From: CBDFLS01 sp965249185
GTDB lineage: Bacteria; Chloroflexota; Dehalococcoidia; Lucifugimonadales; Australimonadaceae
Assembly (NCBI GenBank): GCA_965249185.1
Contig: CBDFLS010000002.1
Coordinates: 434,001 to 498,000 of the forward strand
Direction of reading: 5' to 3'
DNA length: 64,000 bases
In this document: in pieces, positions 8,370-16,840 of the stretch
How the letters are laid out: every line of letters starts with the position of its first letter
Numbering within the stretch: position 1 is the first letter of the stretch
Made by a program: the position numbers and the translations under genes
Notes under the pieces: generated by a model
Told to the model about the DNA's origin: nothing
What the model saw: the letters and a program-made list of their open reading frames with translations, nothing else
The model's database searches: none

Positions 8370-8433
8370 CTAAAAGCCGAGGCGACCCCCGGCCCTAAAA
8401 ACCGAGGCGACCCCCCGGTCCTAAAAGCCGGGG
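8370..8433 (-). repeat. 25-26 bp x3 tandem repeat of a gene 3' end
   Basis: CTAAAAGCCGAGG-type units start at 8370, 8395 and 8421 (plus-strand reading). On the minus strand the 8421 unit encodes the last residues PGF and the stop TAG of the zinc-protease lipoprotein. Two further copies, each with the TTTTAG terminus, fill the gap up to the hydrolase ribosome site. Copies differ by one or a few bases. Confidence 0.92.
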
Positions 8434-9791
8434 AAGAGCGCTCGGACCCGCTCGACGAGCGGCTGCGAGGGCGCCACGATGATCAGCACTTCGTTCCTGC
8501 TGATGTCTGAGAAAGCGACGCCGGGGATGCCGGCCAGAGGTGCGGTGGCCACCCGTATGAACTGGGAGGCCTCCTCCGCGCGGTCCCATACCGTAAGCGC
8601 CACGAACACCCGCTCTCCCAGGGCGTCCTCCAGCAGCGCATACCGGTCACCGGCCCAGCCTTCCGCGGCGTCCGAGGCGACGCCGGGGGCGATAGCCGTC
8701 TCCAGGTAGGTCCTCAGAAAGAACTCCTCCATCACGTCCGTATCGGTCTCGCGCCATCCGTCGCCCAGAGCGCCGGCGATGTCCGGCAGCGACACGGGGC
8801 GCGGCTTCTCGCGCAGCAGGTACCGCTCGGGGTGCAGAACCTGCTCCGTCGACGTGGGCGGGTCGCGATACGCGGCGTTGACCGCGTTCAGCCCTCCATC
8901 GAGGGCGAGGGCGGTCACGAAGATGAACCCGTGGACGGCGGGGAAGAGGAAGCTCTTCTGGACCGCGTATGGCGCGCTATCGAGAAGGGAGCCGCCTTCA
9001 TCGGGACGCGCCGCGCCCTGCACGGCGTCTAGGCTCAAGACCTCGAATATGTACTGGAAAGTCAGACGATAGGCGTCCCCCTCGACCAGGGCAACGAGGG
9101 CGGCGCTGGCATCGGAGTCGCCCTCCGCCGCCTCGAAGAGCGCGTGGAGGTCGAAGTGCTGTTGCTGCAGCGCGTGGACGTACTCGTGGGCGAAGGTGGT
9201 CTCCTCCAGCGGCCCCAGCTCCTCCGACTCGCCGATGACGTACAGCTTGTCGGTGTCGGTATCGTAGAGCCCCAGCACCTGCTCGGTGTAGAGGCCCAGG
9301 GTGAGCTCGTAGAGGTCCAGGTCCTGGGGGATCAGGCCCAAGATGGACAGCAGCTCCTGGTCACGAAGGATATTCTCGCGCTCCTCCTCCAGCTCCTGCT
9401 TCAGGAACGCCTCCAGCTCCGCGCGGGACATGAAGCTCTGGTCCATATCCTTAAGTAGGTCCAGCTCCCGCAGCGCTACCACCGTGGCGACGATGCCGTC
9501 CAGCGCGCTCTTCAGCAGCGGAGAGACGCCCGGCGTCGGTGTGGGAGTGGGAAACGGTGATGGCGTGGAAGCCCCGGCCGGGGAAGGCGCCGGCTCGGTG
9601 GGCGTGGGGGTCGGGAGCGCCGTGGCCGTGGCCGTAGCCGTGGGCGTGGCGGTGGGGGCCGGGGTAGCGGTCGAGGTGGGGGCGGGAGTGGCCGTCGGCT
9701 CAGGCTGGGCGCAGGCAGCGGCCGCCGCCAGACAGAGCACGACGAGGAGGATTGGCCGTCCCCAGCCCACTCTCAGGCGCGAAGGTCTCAT
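8421..9791 (-). CDS. Lipoprotein with HExxH zinc-metalloprotease-like domain
   Basis: 456-aa predicted lipoprotein. Signal peptide ILLVVLCLAAAAAC ends in a lipobox (AAAC), followed by a Thr-Pro-Ala linker to about residue 85. The globular part contains HEYVHALQQQHFDL (about residue 210), a gluzincin-like HExxH motif. Before it comes LGLYDTDTDKLYVIGE, a strand-rich lead-in seen in secreted neutral zinc-peptidase-like families. The C-terminal half has a second globular region ending RVRALFPGF. No substrate can be assigned. It lies 5 nt from the following lipoprotein gene (9797), suggesting a two-gene unit. Its own 3' end is repeated three times. Confidence 0.75.
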   Translation of the reverse strand: MRPSRLRVGWGRPILLVVLCLAAAAACAQPEPTATPAPTSTATPAPTATPTATATATALPTPTPTEPAPSPAGASTPSPFPTPTPTPGVSPLLKSALDGIVATVVALRELDLLKDMDQSFMSRAELEAFLKQELEEERENILRDQELLSILGLIPQDLDLYELTLGLYTEQVLGLYDTDTDKLYVIGESEELGPLEETTFAHEYVHALQQQHFDLHALFEAAEGDSDASAALVALVEGDAYRLTFQYIFEVLSLDAVQGAARPDEGGSLLDSAPYAVQKSFLFPAVHGFIFVTALALDGGLNAVNAAYRDPPTSTEQVLHPERYLLREKPRPVSLPDIAGALGDGWRETDTDVMEEFFLRTYLETAIAPGVASDAAEGWAGDRYALLEDALGERVFVALTVWDRAEEASQFIRVATAPLAGIPGVAFSDISRNEVLIIVAPSQPLVERVRALFPGF

Positions 9792-9796
9792 GGCGC

Positions 9797-10897
9797 TCAG
9801 GGCAGCCCATACTCCAAGACCAGCTCATCGAGGCTGGAGCGCACCTGCCGCCGGAGGAGGTCCACCTGGCCGCGGGCGTCCAGGTCATAGGGCTGCCAGG
9901 AGTCGCGGAGCACCTCCAGGGCGTGGGACTCGCGGACCGACGCATCGATGAGGCTCTCGGCCAGGGGCCGCGCCACCGAGGGCCTCTCCACGGCGCTCAC
10001 CCTTCCGGCCAGTTGCTGGAACCGCGCGACGAACTCCCCAAGCTTCCCGCGCACCAGCGCCTGGGGACACGCACCATAGGCCTTCCGCCAGGCGTCGAAG
10101 CGCAGGTGGAAGTCGTCCCACCGCGCCGCGACCGCGACGATCTCATCCCCAAACGCCTGGATCTCCTCGGGGGACGCCAGGATGGATGACTCACTCGCGT
10201 CGGACGCGTCGGGCTCGCTGGTGCCCGGTATCGGCGGGGGCCCGAACTCCTCATCGGCAGTGGCGCCGGCGGCCAGCTCGGCGAGGCGTGCCAGGGCCTG
10301 CTGCCGCATGATGGCGGCCCGGGTGCGCGCCGACTCGAAGTCGGGCGCCGGTTCCGAGGGCGCGACGTCCGGTTGCGGCGGAGGTAGCCGGAACGGGTCC
10401 AAGGTCGGTATGGGCGTGGGGGTGACGAAAGCGGCCGCATAGCGCGCCGCCGACTCGTCGCGCAGCGCCCGCAGTCCGCGCTCCTCGAGCTGCACCGCCG
10501 CAGCGAGGATGCTCGCCACCTCCGAGGCGCCCGGCGGGGCCTGGATGGCGGTCACCCCCTGAATGATGGGCTGGAAGTCGATAACCCACCCGGCCAGGTC
10601 CTCCTGCCGGTCGGTCACCGCGCATCCGCTCACCCCCTGGCGCCACGTCTCGAAGTCACGCCGGAAGGCCTCCCAGTCGGCATCGACGGCGTCATGGGCC
10701 TGAACGAACCGGCCTACGACCGCGGCGGCCTGAAGCCGGTCCACCTCGGCCCTGTTCGTGGTCGGCGTGGGCGCCGGCGAAGTCTCCGTCGGCGTGGGAA
10801 GCACCGTGACCCGGGTCGGCAAAGTCGGCTCCGGCTCCGAGCCGCAGGCGGCGGCCGCCAGGAGAAGTATCAGGGCCAAAGCTATGGTCTTACCCAT
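9797..10897 (-). CDS. Lipoprotein with two related helical repeats
   Basis: 366-aa lipoprotein: signal ALALILLLAAAAC, lipobox Cys about residue 18, then a short Thr-Pro linker. Two domains of about 80-90 residues look homologous. The first (about 65-150) has W..FRRDFETWRQGVSGC and later LEERGLRALRDE. The second (about 255-350) has W.DFHLRFDAWRKAYGAC and later ESHALEVLRDS. They are separated by a second Thr-Pro/acidic linker. One Cys per copy is conserved. Function unknown; probably an envelope protein that arose by internal duplication. It lies next to the HEYVH lipoprotein in the same direction. Confidence 0.72.
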   Translation of the reverse strand: MGKTIALALILLLAAAACGSEPEPTLPTRVTVLPTPTETSPAPTPTTNRAEVDRLQAAAVVGRFVQAHDAVDADWEAFRRDFETWRQGVSGCAVTDRQEDLAGWVIDFQPIIQGVTAIQAPPGASEVASILAAAVQLEERGLRALRDESAARYAAAFVTPTPIPTLDPFRLPPPQPDVAPSEPAPDFESARTRAAIMRQQALARLAELAAGATADEEFGPPPIPGTSEPDASDASESSILASPEEIQAFGDEIVAVAARWDDFHLRFDAWRKAYGACPQALVRGKLGEFVARFQQLAGRVSAVERPSVARPLAESLIDASVRESHALEVLRDSWQPYDLDARGQVDLLRRQVRSSLDELVLEYGLP

Positions 10898-10947
10898 GAA
10901 GTCCCTCTCGGTTCGTAATAGATGCAGTCGCTCTCACCCAGCCATGC

Positions 10948-12303
10948 CTACCCAAACGGTGTCAACGGCCCTCCCTGAAAGCTGATGGCCGATGGCAACG
11001 GGCGCTCGTAGAGACCCAGATTGGGGGCAACCAGTCCCGAGCGGAACTGGCCCGTCCCGAGCTGCTGGACCAGGTTGGACAGCTCATACACCGAGAAGCC
11101 GAGCACCACCAGCACGCGGCGCTCACCCCGGGTATCCAGAAGAATCAGGCCATTCCCCTCCTGAGCGATGTCGCGCGTGAAGGGTGTGACGATACGCCCC
11201 TCAGCCAGCGTGACGTTGGAGGCGGCCAGGTGATGGCGCACCGTGCCCGCATCGTCGAAGAGGCCCACGAACACCGTGTCCACGCCCGGGCGCTCCAGCG
11301 TCGTGAGGGCCGCGCGCCGGTCTCCCGTGGAGAGGAGGTCCGCCATATCGGTGGCGATCTCCAGCACCCGGGGGCCGGCCATCACCACGTCCACCTGGTC
11401 GGCCAGGGAGAAGGGGAAGTCCTCCAGGTCGAACCGTCGCTCGCTGGTGGTCAGGAAATCGGCCAGGTTGCGCACGAGCCGGTCGTTGTCGAGCACCTCG
11501 TTGTAGGGGGGCTTGATGAACGTAGCGTCGCCGATGGCCACCACACGGCCGTCCATGGCCAGCAGCATGGGCGACAAGGGGACCGTGGACTCCCGGGCGG
11601 ACGAGTGGGTGTCGGCGTCGGCCCTCACCAGGGGCTCCCCCGCACCGGTGAGCGAGCTGGCCGTATACAGCACCACGGCGGAGACACCGGCGGTCACCTG
11701 ATGGGACGTAAAGTCGCGGAAAATCACGTTGCGGTAGTTGGTCTCGTGCTCCACCACGTTGTAGAGATAGTCCTTCTCGAAGTTGATGCCCAGGGCGCTG
11801 GCCAGGCTGTTGGACTGCTGGAACCGGGTGGGCTCGCCCGCCAGCACCACCTTGCCGCCCTTCTGGACGAACCGGCGGACAACCTCCGTCTCCTGGGCGC
11901 CGTACTCGATGATGGGGGCGATGACCAGCAGGCTGCTGGCGCCCCGCAACGCCCGCTCCAGCGTCGCGGCCCGCCGGCTCTCGCTGAAGTCGAAACGCAC
12001 GGCCATCCGGTCGCCGAAGAAGTCCAGGTCGTAGCCCAGATCGATGACTCTGGAGAGCAGCGGCTCCAGCTCCCCCTCCAGGAAGTTGTTGAAGTGGAGC
12101 GTGTCCACCACCAGGGTCCCGGACCGGTTGTCGGTCAATGGCGGCGCGGAGGAGACCGCATAGGTGGGAAGCGTGAGCGTCTCCAGCGCCGGCCGGTGCT
12201 CCGGCGGGGGCGAGTAGCCACCGGCATGGGTGGTGAACCAGCTCACCAGGACAACGGTGGTGGCGGCGACGGCGGGCACGAGGATGTAGAGAAATCTGGG
12301 CAT
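10948..12303 (-). CDS. Membrane-anchored DUF4350/GldG-like protein
   Basis: 451-aa protein with one N-terminal hydrophobic anchor (FLYILVPAVAATTVVLVSWF) and a large extracytoplasmic region. The segment GASSLLVIAPIIEYGAQETEVVRRFVQKGGKVVLAGEP (about residues 125-165) has the alternating strand/helix pattern of the DUF4350/GATase-like fold found beside ABC or MoxR-type systems. A similar half-domain recurs near GERRVLVVLGFSVYELSNL. There are no obvious catalytic residues. It sits 6 nt from sppA and is probably co-transcribed with it. The family assignment is tentative. Confidence 0.6.
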   Translation of the reverse strand: MPRFLYILVPAVAATTVVLVSWFTTHAGGYSPPPEHRPALETLTLPTYAVSSAPPLTDNRSGTLVVDTLHFNNFLEGELEPLLSRVIDLGYDLDFFGDRMAVRFDFSESRRAATLERALRGASSLLVIAPIIEYGAQETEVVRRFVQKGGKVVLAGEPTRFQQSNSLASALGINFEKDYLYNVVEHETNYRNVIFRDFTSHQVTAGVSAVVLYTASSLTGAGEPLVRADADTHSSARESTVPLSPMLLAMDGRVVAIGDATFIKPPYNEVLDNDRLVRNLADFLTTSERRFDLEDFPFSLADQVDVVMAGPRVLEIATDMADLLSTGDRRAALTTLERPGVDTVFVGLFDDAGTVRHHLAASNVTLAEGRIVTPFTRDIAQEGNGLILLDTRGERRVLVVLGFSVYELSNLVQQLGTGQFRSGLVAPNLGLYERPLPSAISFQGGPLTPFG

Positions 12304-12309
12304 GGCGCG

Positions 12310-13158
12310 CTAGGGGGGCAGGTACAGGTAGTGAATGTAGGGGAACTGGGAGCTGAAGCTCTCGAAGCTGAAGTCGCCCACCGGCCGGTGGCTCCTAGCG
12401 ATGGCCACGGCCTCCGCGTAGATGCCGCCCGCCTTCAGCATCGCCGCGTCTACCTCCACCACGTCGTAGCGGCGCAGCCCGGCCAGCTCGGCGGCCTTGC
12501 GAATGGCGTCCACCTCGTCGCCCAGCTCGTCGATGAGCCCCAGTTGGAGGGCGCCCACGCCGAGGTAGACCTTGGCCTGGAGGACCTCCTCCTTGTCCGC
12601 CTTCAGCCGGTCGCCCCGCTGACTCTCGACGGCCAGGTAGAAGGCCTCCTTGATCTGCTCCAGCAGCTCCAGGTAGGTCCGCTCGGAGCCGCCGCTGAGC
12701 TTGGAGGGGCCGGTGCCGACGACATTCTCGATGGGGGCGGCCGGGCTGGGGATGAAGGAGAGGGCGCCCACGCTGCCCACCACGGAGGTGGAGTTGGCGA
12801 TGATGTGGTTGGCCCCCAGCGCCATGAGGTAGGCGCCGCTGGCCGCCAGCCCCTGGACCGTCACGACCACCGGTTTTCGCTGCCGGAGCTTGGCCAACTC
12901 GGTGAACAGCTCCTCGCTGGCCGAGGCCGAGCCGCCGGGGCTGTTCACCCGGACCACCACGGCCTTGATGTCCGGGTCCGCGGCCACGAAAGCGAGCTGC
13001 GTCTTCAGCGCGCCCGTCAACTCGGCGCCGATCACGTTCTGCGGGCCGTTCAGCATCGCCACCTTGGGCGTGCCGCCCAGGGCGAAGGCGAAGATGCCGT
13101 ATCCGACCCCGATGCCGACGAGGGCTAGTACGAAGATGACGAGGATTGAGCGGACCAC
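12310..13158 (-). CDS. sppA: Signal peptide peptidase SppA-like (S49)
   Basis: 282-aa membrane-anchored serine peptidase of the ClpP/crotonase fold. One N-terminal membrane segment (SILVIFVLALVGIGVGYGIF) is followed by the S49 landmarks: AVVVRVNSPGGSASASEE, the nucleophile in QGLAASGAYLMAL, and STSVVGSVGAL. A lysine in GPSKLSGG is the likely general base. The length fits short bacterial SppA proteins with a single peptidase domain. The start is a GTG at 13158, with AGG-rich sequence before it. It probably degrades leftover signal peptides in the membrane, matching the many secreted lipoproteins around it. Confidence 0.85.
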   Translation of the reverse strand: MVRSILVIFVLALVGIGVGYGIFAFALGGTPKVAMLNGPQNVIGAELTGALKTQLAFVAADPDIKAVVVRVNSPGGSASASEELFTELAKLRQRKPVVVTVQGLAASGAYLMALGANHIIANSTSVVGSVGALSFIPSPAAPIENVVGTGPSKLSGGSERTYLELLEQIKEAFYLAVESQRGDRLKADKEEVLQAKVYLGVGALQLGLIDELGDEVDAIRKAAELAGLRRYDVVEVDAAMLKAGGIYAEAVAIARSHRPVGDFSFESFSSQFPYIHYLYLPP

Positions 13159-13258
13159 CTGGCCTCCCCTGGGCTACGCGCGACGCCGGGCGCAGTATAG
13201 CATCAGCCCCCAGTCTCCCGCGCGAAGGGACGGCTCAGGGCAGGATGCGGGCAAAGAG

Positions 13259-13288
13259 GCCCGAAGAGGCGGTGCCCGAAGAGGCGGC
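13259..13288 (-). repeat. 15-bp x2 duplication just downstream of the Rieske gene
   Basis: GCCCGAAGAGGCGGT and GCCCGAAGAGGCGGC occur head to tail immediately beyond the stop codon of the minus-strand Rieske gene (stop 13295-13297). The stop itself is not included in the repeat. Confidence 0.9.
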
Positions 13289-13294
13289 GAAAGA

Positions 13295-13609
13295 CTACTT
13301 GGGCCCGACCAGAATGTCGTCGCCCTCCACGCGAACGGCGAAGGAGGCCACGGGCTCATCGGCCGGCGGGTTCGTATCCAGGCCGGTGCGTAAATCGAAC
13401 CGGCCCTCGTGCAGGGGGCACTCCACCTCGTAGTCCACCAGCACCCCCTGGTCCAGCATTCCCGCGGTATGGCTGCACCAGTTGTCGATGGCGAAGTACT
13501 CACCGTTTATCCTGGCCAGGAGGATATCCTGGTCCTCGGCCACCACCAGCATCATCTCGCCGTCCTCCAGCTCGCCGACGGTGGCCACTTTTGAGTACTG
13601 AGTGAGCAT
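13295..13609 (-). CDS. Rieske [2Fe-2S] ferredoxin
   Basis: 104-aa Rieske protein of the NirD/dioxygenase-ferredoxin type. The cluster ligands are NWCSHTAG (Cys-x-His) and ECPLHEGRFD (Cys-x2-His), 16 residues apart, followed by the usual DLRTG turn. There is no signal peptide or membrane anchor, so it is a soluble electron carrier. The start is taken at ATG 13609 (MLTQYSKVATVGEL), which matches family length. The longer open frame adds low-complexity sequence encoded by the repeat-rich upstream region. No oxygenase partner is adjacent. Confidence 0.9.
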   Translation of the reverse strand: MLTQYSKVATVGELEDGEMMLVVAEDQDILLARINGEYFAIDNWCSHTAGMLDQGVLVDYEVECPLHEGRFDLRTGLDTNPPADEPVASFAVRVEGDDILVGPK

Positions 13610-13624
13610 CGCTCCCGCTCCCGG

Positions 13625-13689
13625 CGTTCGGACTGGCGGCCGTTCGGACCGGCTGCCCATACGAACCGGCGGCCGTTCGGACCGGCTGC
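13625..13689. repeat. GC-rich short repeats upstream of the Rieske gene
   Basis: CGTTCGGACCGG-type text recurs about three times, twice within the longer string GGCGGCCGTTCGGACCGG. It occupies the 5' gap of the Rieske gene before the IS region. No promoter hexamers stand out inside it. The rest of 13690-13846 holds no recognisable gene. Confidence 0.75.
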
Positions 13690-13846
13690 ATTGAACGCGC
13701 CCCATTATAGCGTGACGGTTTTCGCTGCAACAAGGCCGGGGATGGTCGGCGGGCGCTGAGGCCCACGAGCCGGCGCGCCTTGCTTCCAACCGGAGAGTTG
13801 ATGACGCCTGAAGCCACACGTACAATTAGCGACATGCGATTCTTTA

Positions 13847-14692
13847 GGGTATAGTCCCAAAACAGCCACCTGTGAGAGAATGGTGGCATGGGACGGAAGA
13901 TTGGGTGCCCTCGATGTCAACACGCCAAGAGCTGGAGCATTCGGCGAGGTAAGAGTCGTTGTGCAGCCTGCCACTACGAGTGGGTGCCCAGGGCGCTGCC
14001 GCTTCGGTTGTCGCCAGGGGAGTGGCGGCGACTGTTGCGCTGGTTCGTCTTGGGGCAGAGTGCCGAGGTGATTGCCCAGGAGGCCCGCCTGGAGCGAAAG
14101 CGAGTCCTGCGAGCCCTGATCGTGGTGCGCCAGGCCATGGTCCGGGACGTTCCCCATGTCTTCTCCGGCGTGGTGGAGGTCGACGAGACCTACCTGGGAG
14201 GTTCCTGGCGCAACAGGCGCCTGGCAAAGCGTGTTCAGGGCACGAAGCGGGGCCGTGGAACCACTAAGCAAGCTGCCTTTGGGATCCTGTGTCGAGGTGG
14301 CCTGGTGTGGGCGCAAGTGGTACCTAACGTGGAAGCCAAGACGCTGCTGCCGCTCCTGCACCAACGCGTGCAACGTGGCTCCATCGTCTGCTCGGATACC
14401 TTTATCAAGCTACACGGGCGTCGCAGCGGGGGGCTACGTCCACCGGCTTGTGGACCACAGCCAGGCGTTCAGCGATCGGCAAGGGAGCCACGTCAACGGC
14501 TTGGAGGGCTTCTGGGGTTATCTCAAGCGGCGTCTGGCAGCCAAAGGGGGAGTCCGCCGAGAACGGCTGCCCCTCTATCTTGCTGAGTATGTCTGGCGCT
14601 ACAATCATCGGCGTCTGTTGGGACCAGAACAGGTTAAGACATTGTTCAAGCTGCTTCAAAGCTAATCCGGTGGCTAAAACGGGACTTTACCC
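13847..14692 (+). mobile_element. IS1595-family element, copy 1
   Basis: 846-bp insertion sequence. Imperfect terminal inverted repeats of about 24 bp, GGGTATAGTCCC...GCCACC on the left and the complement of GGTGGC...GGGACTTTACCC on the right, frame a single transposase gene. The same element occurs twice more in the opposite orientation (15890, 17911). This copy is one base longer because of an insertion in the transposase. The 8 bases on either side (ATTCTTTA and TTATGAAT) are not a direct repeat, so no target duplication is seen. Confidence 0.93.
13888..14665 (+). pseudogene. IS1595-type transposase, frameshifted
   Basis: DDE transposase with an N-terminal zinc ribbon (CPRCQHAKSW...CAACHYEW). 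The first catalytic Asp is in VEVDETYLGG, the second in VCSDTF, and the Glu region is GLEGFWGYLKRRL. Compared with the intact copies, this one has an extra A near 14405 (TTTATCAAGC versus TTTACCAGC). That shifts the frame after VCSDTF and separates the C-terminal third, which continues in another frame to 14665. It is therefore probably inactive, although intact copies nearby could supply transposase in trans. A programmed frameshift is unlikely because the sister copies are uninterrupted. Confidence 0.92.
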
Positions 14693-14867
14693 TTATGAAT
14701 ATGTGCACTTCTTCGAGTGGGACTGGAGAAACTTAGTTACAGCAACACAAGACTGGAAATCCCCGAGAAGCCGGCGAAGTTCCCGCTCATATAGGCACGG
14801 CAAGCTGAATCTGTGGATTGCCTTAACCGCGGCTATTGAGGTCGCGCATGATCGGAAGAGTGGACCC

Positions 14868-15551
14868 AGAAGGCGTCGAGACCCAGCGTTCCATGACCTA
14901 GTCGATTTCGCCAAGAAGGATGTTGTCGAGATCGGATGGGGTACCGGCGCATAACCCGGAGTTACGCCGACTCGGCACGGTCCGTCTTGGCTTTCGACCC
15001 CGACGAGTCTGCCATCGCGTCAGTACGCAATCACACGCCGCCTGCACTCAGGGGCAAGCCGTCGATTCACGTGGCGGATGTAGCGAACGTCAGATTGCCC
15101 GAGGGCGCTAACGACGTCAGTATCTTCTCCATGTCCATGTAATGAGTGCCCTCAGAGGGCGTCGTCAGCACCCTCTCGAAGGTCCCTGCTCTCTGCGCGC
15201 GAGTGGCGTTTTACTGGTGTTAATGAACGTTCACCTTCGGCCCCAGACCGCGCAGATCGAAGTCCCGGATGGCGTAAGCTCAACTCCGCTGGGCCGCCTA
15301 GTATGCGCCGCGAGCTTTGTCCAGACCATCGCGGCCGCCGACGAGGCCCTCGCCTCCTTCCACAAAGAGGGACGCTTCCCGAAGGAACGGAGCTAGGGCT
15401 CGAGGCCCTCCATTACCTGCATACTCTCGCCGACTCAGAGACCCCCATGGCAACGTGGAGTCAATACTACGTGCCGCTAGATGAGCCTCTGATGGAGTCC
15501 ATCCACGGCCAGTTCGACTCCTCAGGGGCGCTCGTCATCCTGCCGGAGTAG
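14868..15551 (+). pseudogene. Class I SAM-dependent methyltransferase, multiply frameshifted
   Basis: Between IS copies 1 and 2 lies a decayed methyltransferase spread over three frames. Motif I appears as VVEIGWGTG (14922-14948). After a one-base loss it continues as ITRSYADSARSVLAFDPDESAIASV and DVANVRLPEGANDVSIF. After a stop near 15141 it resumes as LRASGVLLVLMNVHLRPQ (the usual LRPGG...LL motif) and FHKEGRFPKE. The end is TELGLEALHYLHTL...SSGALVILPE at 15551. The reading order fits one ancestral gene of about 230 aa. No active product is expected. Confidence 0.72.
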
Positions 15552-15658
15552 GTGCAAGGCACGCGCTATCGGAGATCGGGCTGACAACTGCGATGCCGGC
15601 CGCTTCCCTCTCGCTGAGGCTCTGTTCGAAACTCACCTCTTCTCCCAGCTTTCCAGCG

Positions 15659-15862
15659 CTAGACCTTGGCATCGGCGGCAGGTTTGCGCGCGGCGAAGAA
15701 CGCATAGTACGTCGCGATGAGGGTCAACCTCTTGCTGCGGGCGCTGGCGAAACCAGCCGCTTCAAGATGGTCCGAGAGCCGCGGCGCTTCGGGTTCGCGG
15801 CTCAGGTTCACCTCAAAGCAACGCTCACACTGGAGGCACCATATCCACCTGCGAATGTCCAT
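15659..15862 (-). pseudogene. C-terminal fragment, possibly of another methyltransferase
   Basis: A 67-codon open frame (GTG or ATG near 15862) reads RLSDHLEAAGFASARSKRL and then TLIATYYAFFAARKP, which resembles the last helix/strand of small-molecule methyltransferases. It has an N-terminal CLQCERC stretch that I cannot place. It abuts IS copy 2 and lacks a normal N-terminal domain, so it is treated as a remnant. Weak evidence. Confidence 0.35.
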
Positions 15863-15889
15863 GTAACGAGCGTCTCCCTGTTTGATTTA

Positions 15890-16734
15890 GGGTAAAGTCC
15901 CGTTTTAGCCACCGGATTAGCTTTGAAGCAGCTTGAACAATGTCTTAACCTGTTCTGGTCCCAACAGACGCCGATGATTGTAGCGCCAGACATACTCAGC
16001 AAGATAGAGGGGCAGCCGTTCTCGGCGGACTCCCCCTTTGGCTGCCAGACGCCGCTTGAGATAACCCCAGAAGCCCTCCAAGCCGTTGACGTGGCTCCCT
16101 TGCCGATCGCTGAACGCCTGGCTGTGGTCCACAAGCCGGTGGACGTAGCCCCCCGCTGCGACGCCCGTGTAGCTGGTAAAGGTGTCCGAGCAGACGATGG
16201 AGCCACGTTGCACGCGTTGGTGCAGGAGCGGCAGCAGCGTCTTGGCTTCCACGTTAGGTACCACTTGCGCCCACACCAGGCCACCTCGACACAGGATCCC
16301 AAAGACAGCTTGCTTAGTGGTTCCACGGCCCCGCTTCGTGCCCTGAACACGCTTTGCCAGGCGCCTGTTGCGCCAGGAACCTCCCAGGTAGGTCTCGTCG
16401 ACCTCCACCACGCCGGAGAAGACATGGGGAACGTCCCGGACCATGGCCTGGCGCACCACGATCAGGGCTCGCAGGACTCGCTTTCGCTCCAGGCGGGCCT
16501 CCTGGGCAATCACCTCGGCACTCTGCCCCAAGACGAACCAGCGCAACAGTCGCCGCCACTCCCCTGGCGACAACCGAAGCGGCAGCGCCCTGGGCACCCA
16601 CTCGTAGTGGCAGGCTGCACAACGACTCTTACCTCGCCGAATGCTCCAGCTCTTGGCGTGTTGACATCGAGGGCACCCAATCTTCCGTCCCATGCCACCA
16701 TTCTCTCACAGGTGGCTGTTTTGGGACTATACCC
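15890..16734 (-). mobile_element. IS1595-family element, copy 2
   Basis: 845-bp intact copy, inverted relative to copy 1, with the same terminal repeats (GGGTAAAGTCCC at 15890, GGGACTATACCC ending at 16734). Flanking octamers are TTGATTTA and AAATCTTT, again without a direct duplication. With copy 1 it brackets the methyltransferase pseudogene in an inverted composite arrangement. With copy 3 it brackets the IS3 element. Confidence 0.95.
15917..16693 (-). CDS. IS1595-type transposase, intact (copy 2)
   Basis: 258-aa DDE transposase. Zinc ribbon with two CxxC pairs in residues 8-30, a helix-rich DNA-binding part (SPGEWRRLLRWFVLGQSAE), catalytic VEVDETYLGG, VCSDTFTSYTGV and GLEGFWGYLKRRL, then the conserved tail YVWRYNHRRLLG. 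The uninterrupted frame fills the element between its ends, as expected for a single-gene IS. It differs from copy 3 at very few positions (for example Val versus Gly after SYTG). Confidence 0.95.
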   Translation of the reverse strand: MGRKIGCPRCQHAKSWSIRRGKSRCAACHYEWVPRALPLRLSPGEWRRLLRWFVLGQSAEVIAQEARLERKRVLRALIVVRQAMVRDVPHVFSGVVEVDETYLGGSWRNRRLAKRVQGTKRGRGTTKQAVFGILCRGGLVWAQVVPNVEAKTLLPLLHQRVQRGSIVCSDTFTSYTGVAAGGYVHRLVDHSQAFSDRQGSHVNGLEGFWGYLKRRLAAKGGVRRERLPLYLAEYVWRYNHRRLLGPEQVKTLFKLLQS

Positions 16735-16840
16735 AAATCTTTTGTGCTGACCTTGAGTGACCATGACGCTGAGAACTTTGAGATAGGATGGGAAAAACGG
16801 ACACCAAAGTCGGATAAGATAGAGCGACGGAGGTGTCAGT

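Noticed and set aside
13888..14665. Programmed frameshifting in IS1595 copy 1
   Set aside because: Copies 2 and 3 encode the full protein in one frame; copy 1 differs by an inserted base, so it is a mutation.
13839..14700. 8-bp target-site duplications at the IS1595 copies
   Set aside because: Flanking octamers of all three copies were compared in both orientations and no direct repeat was found.
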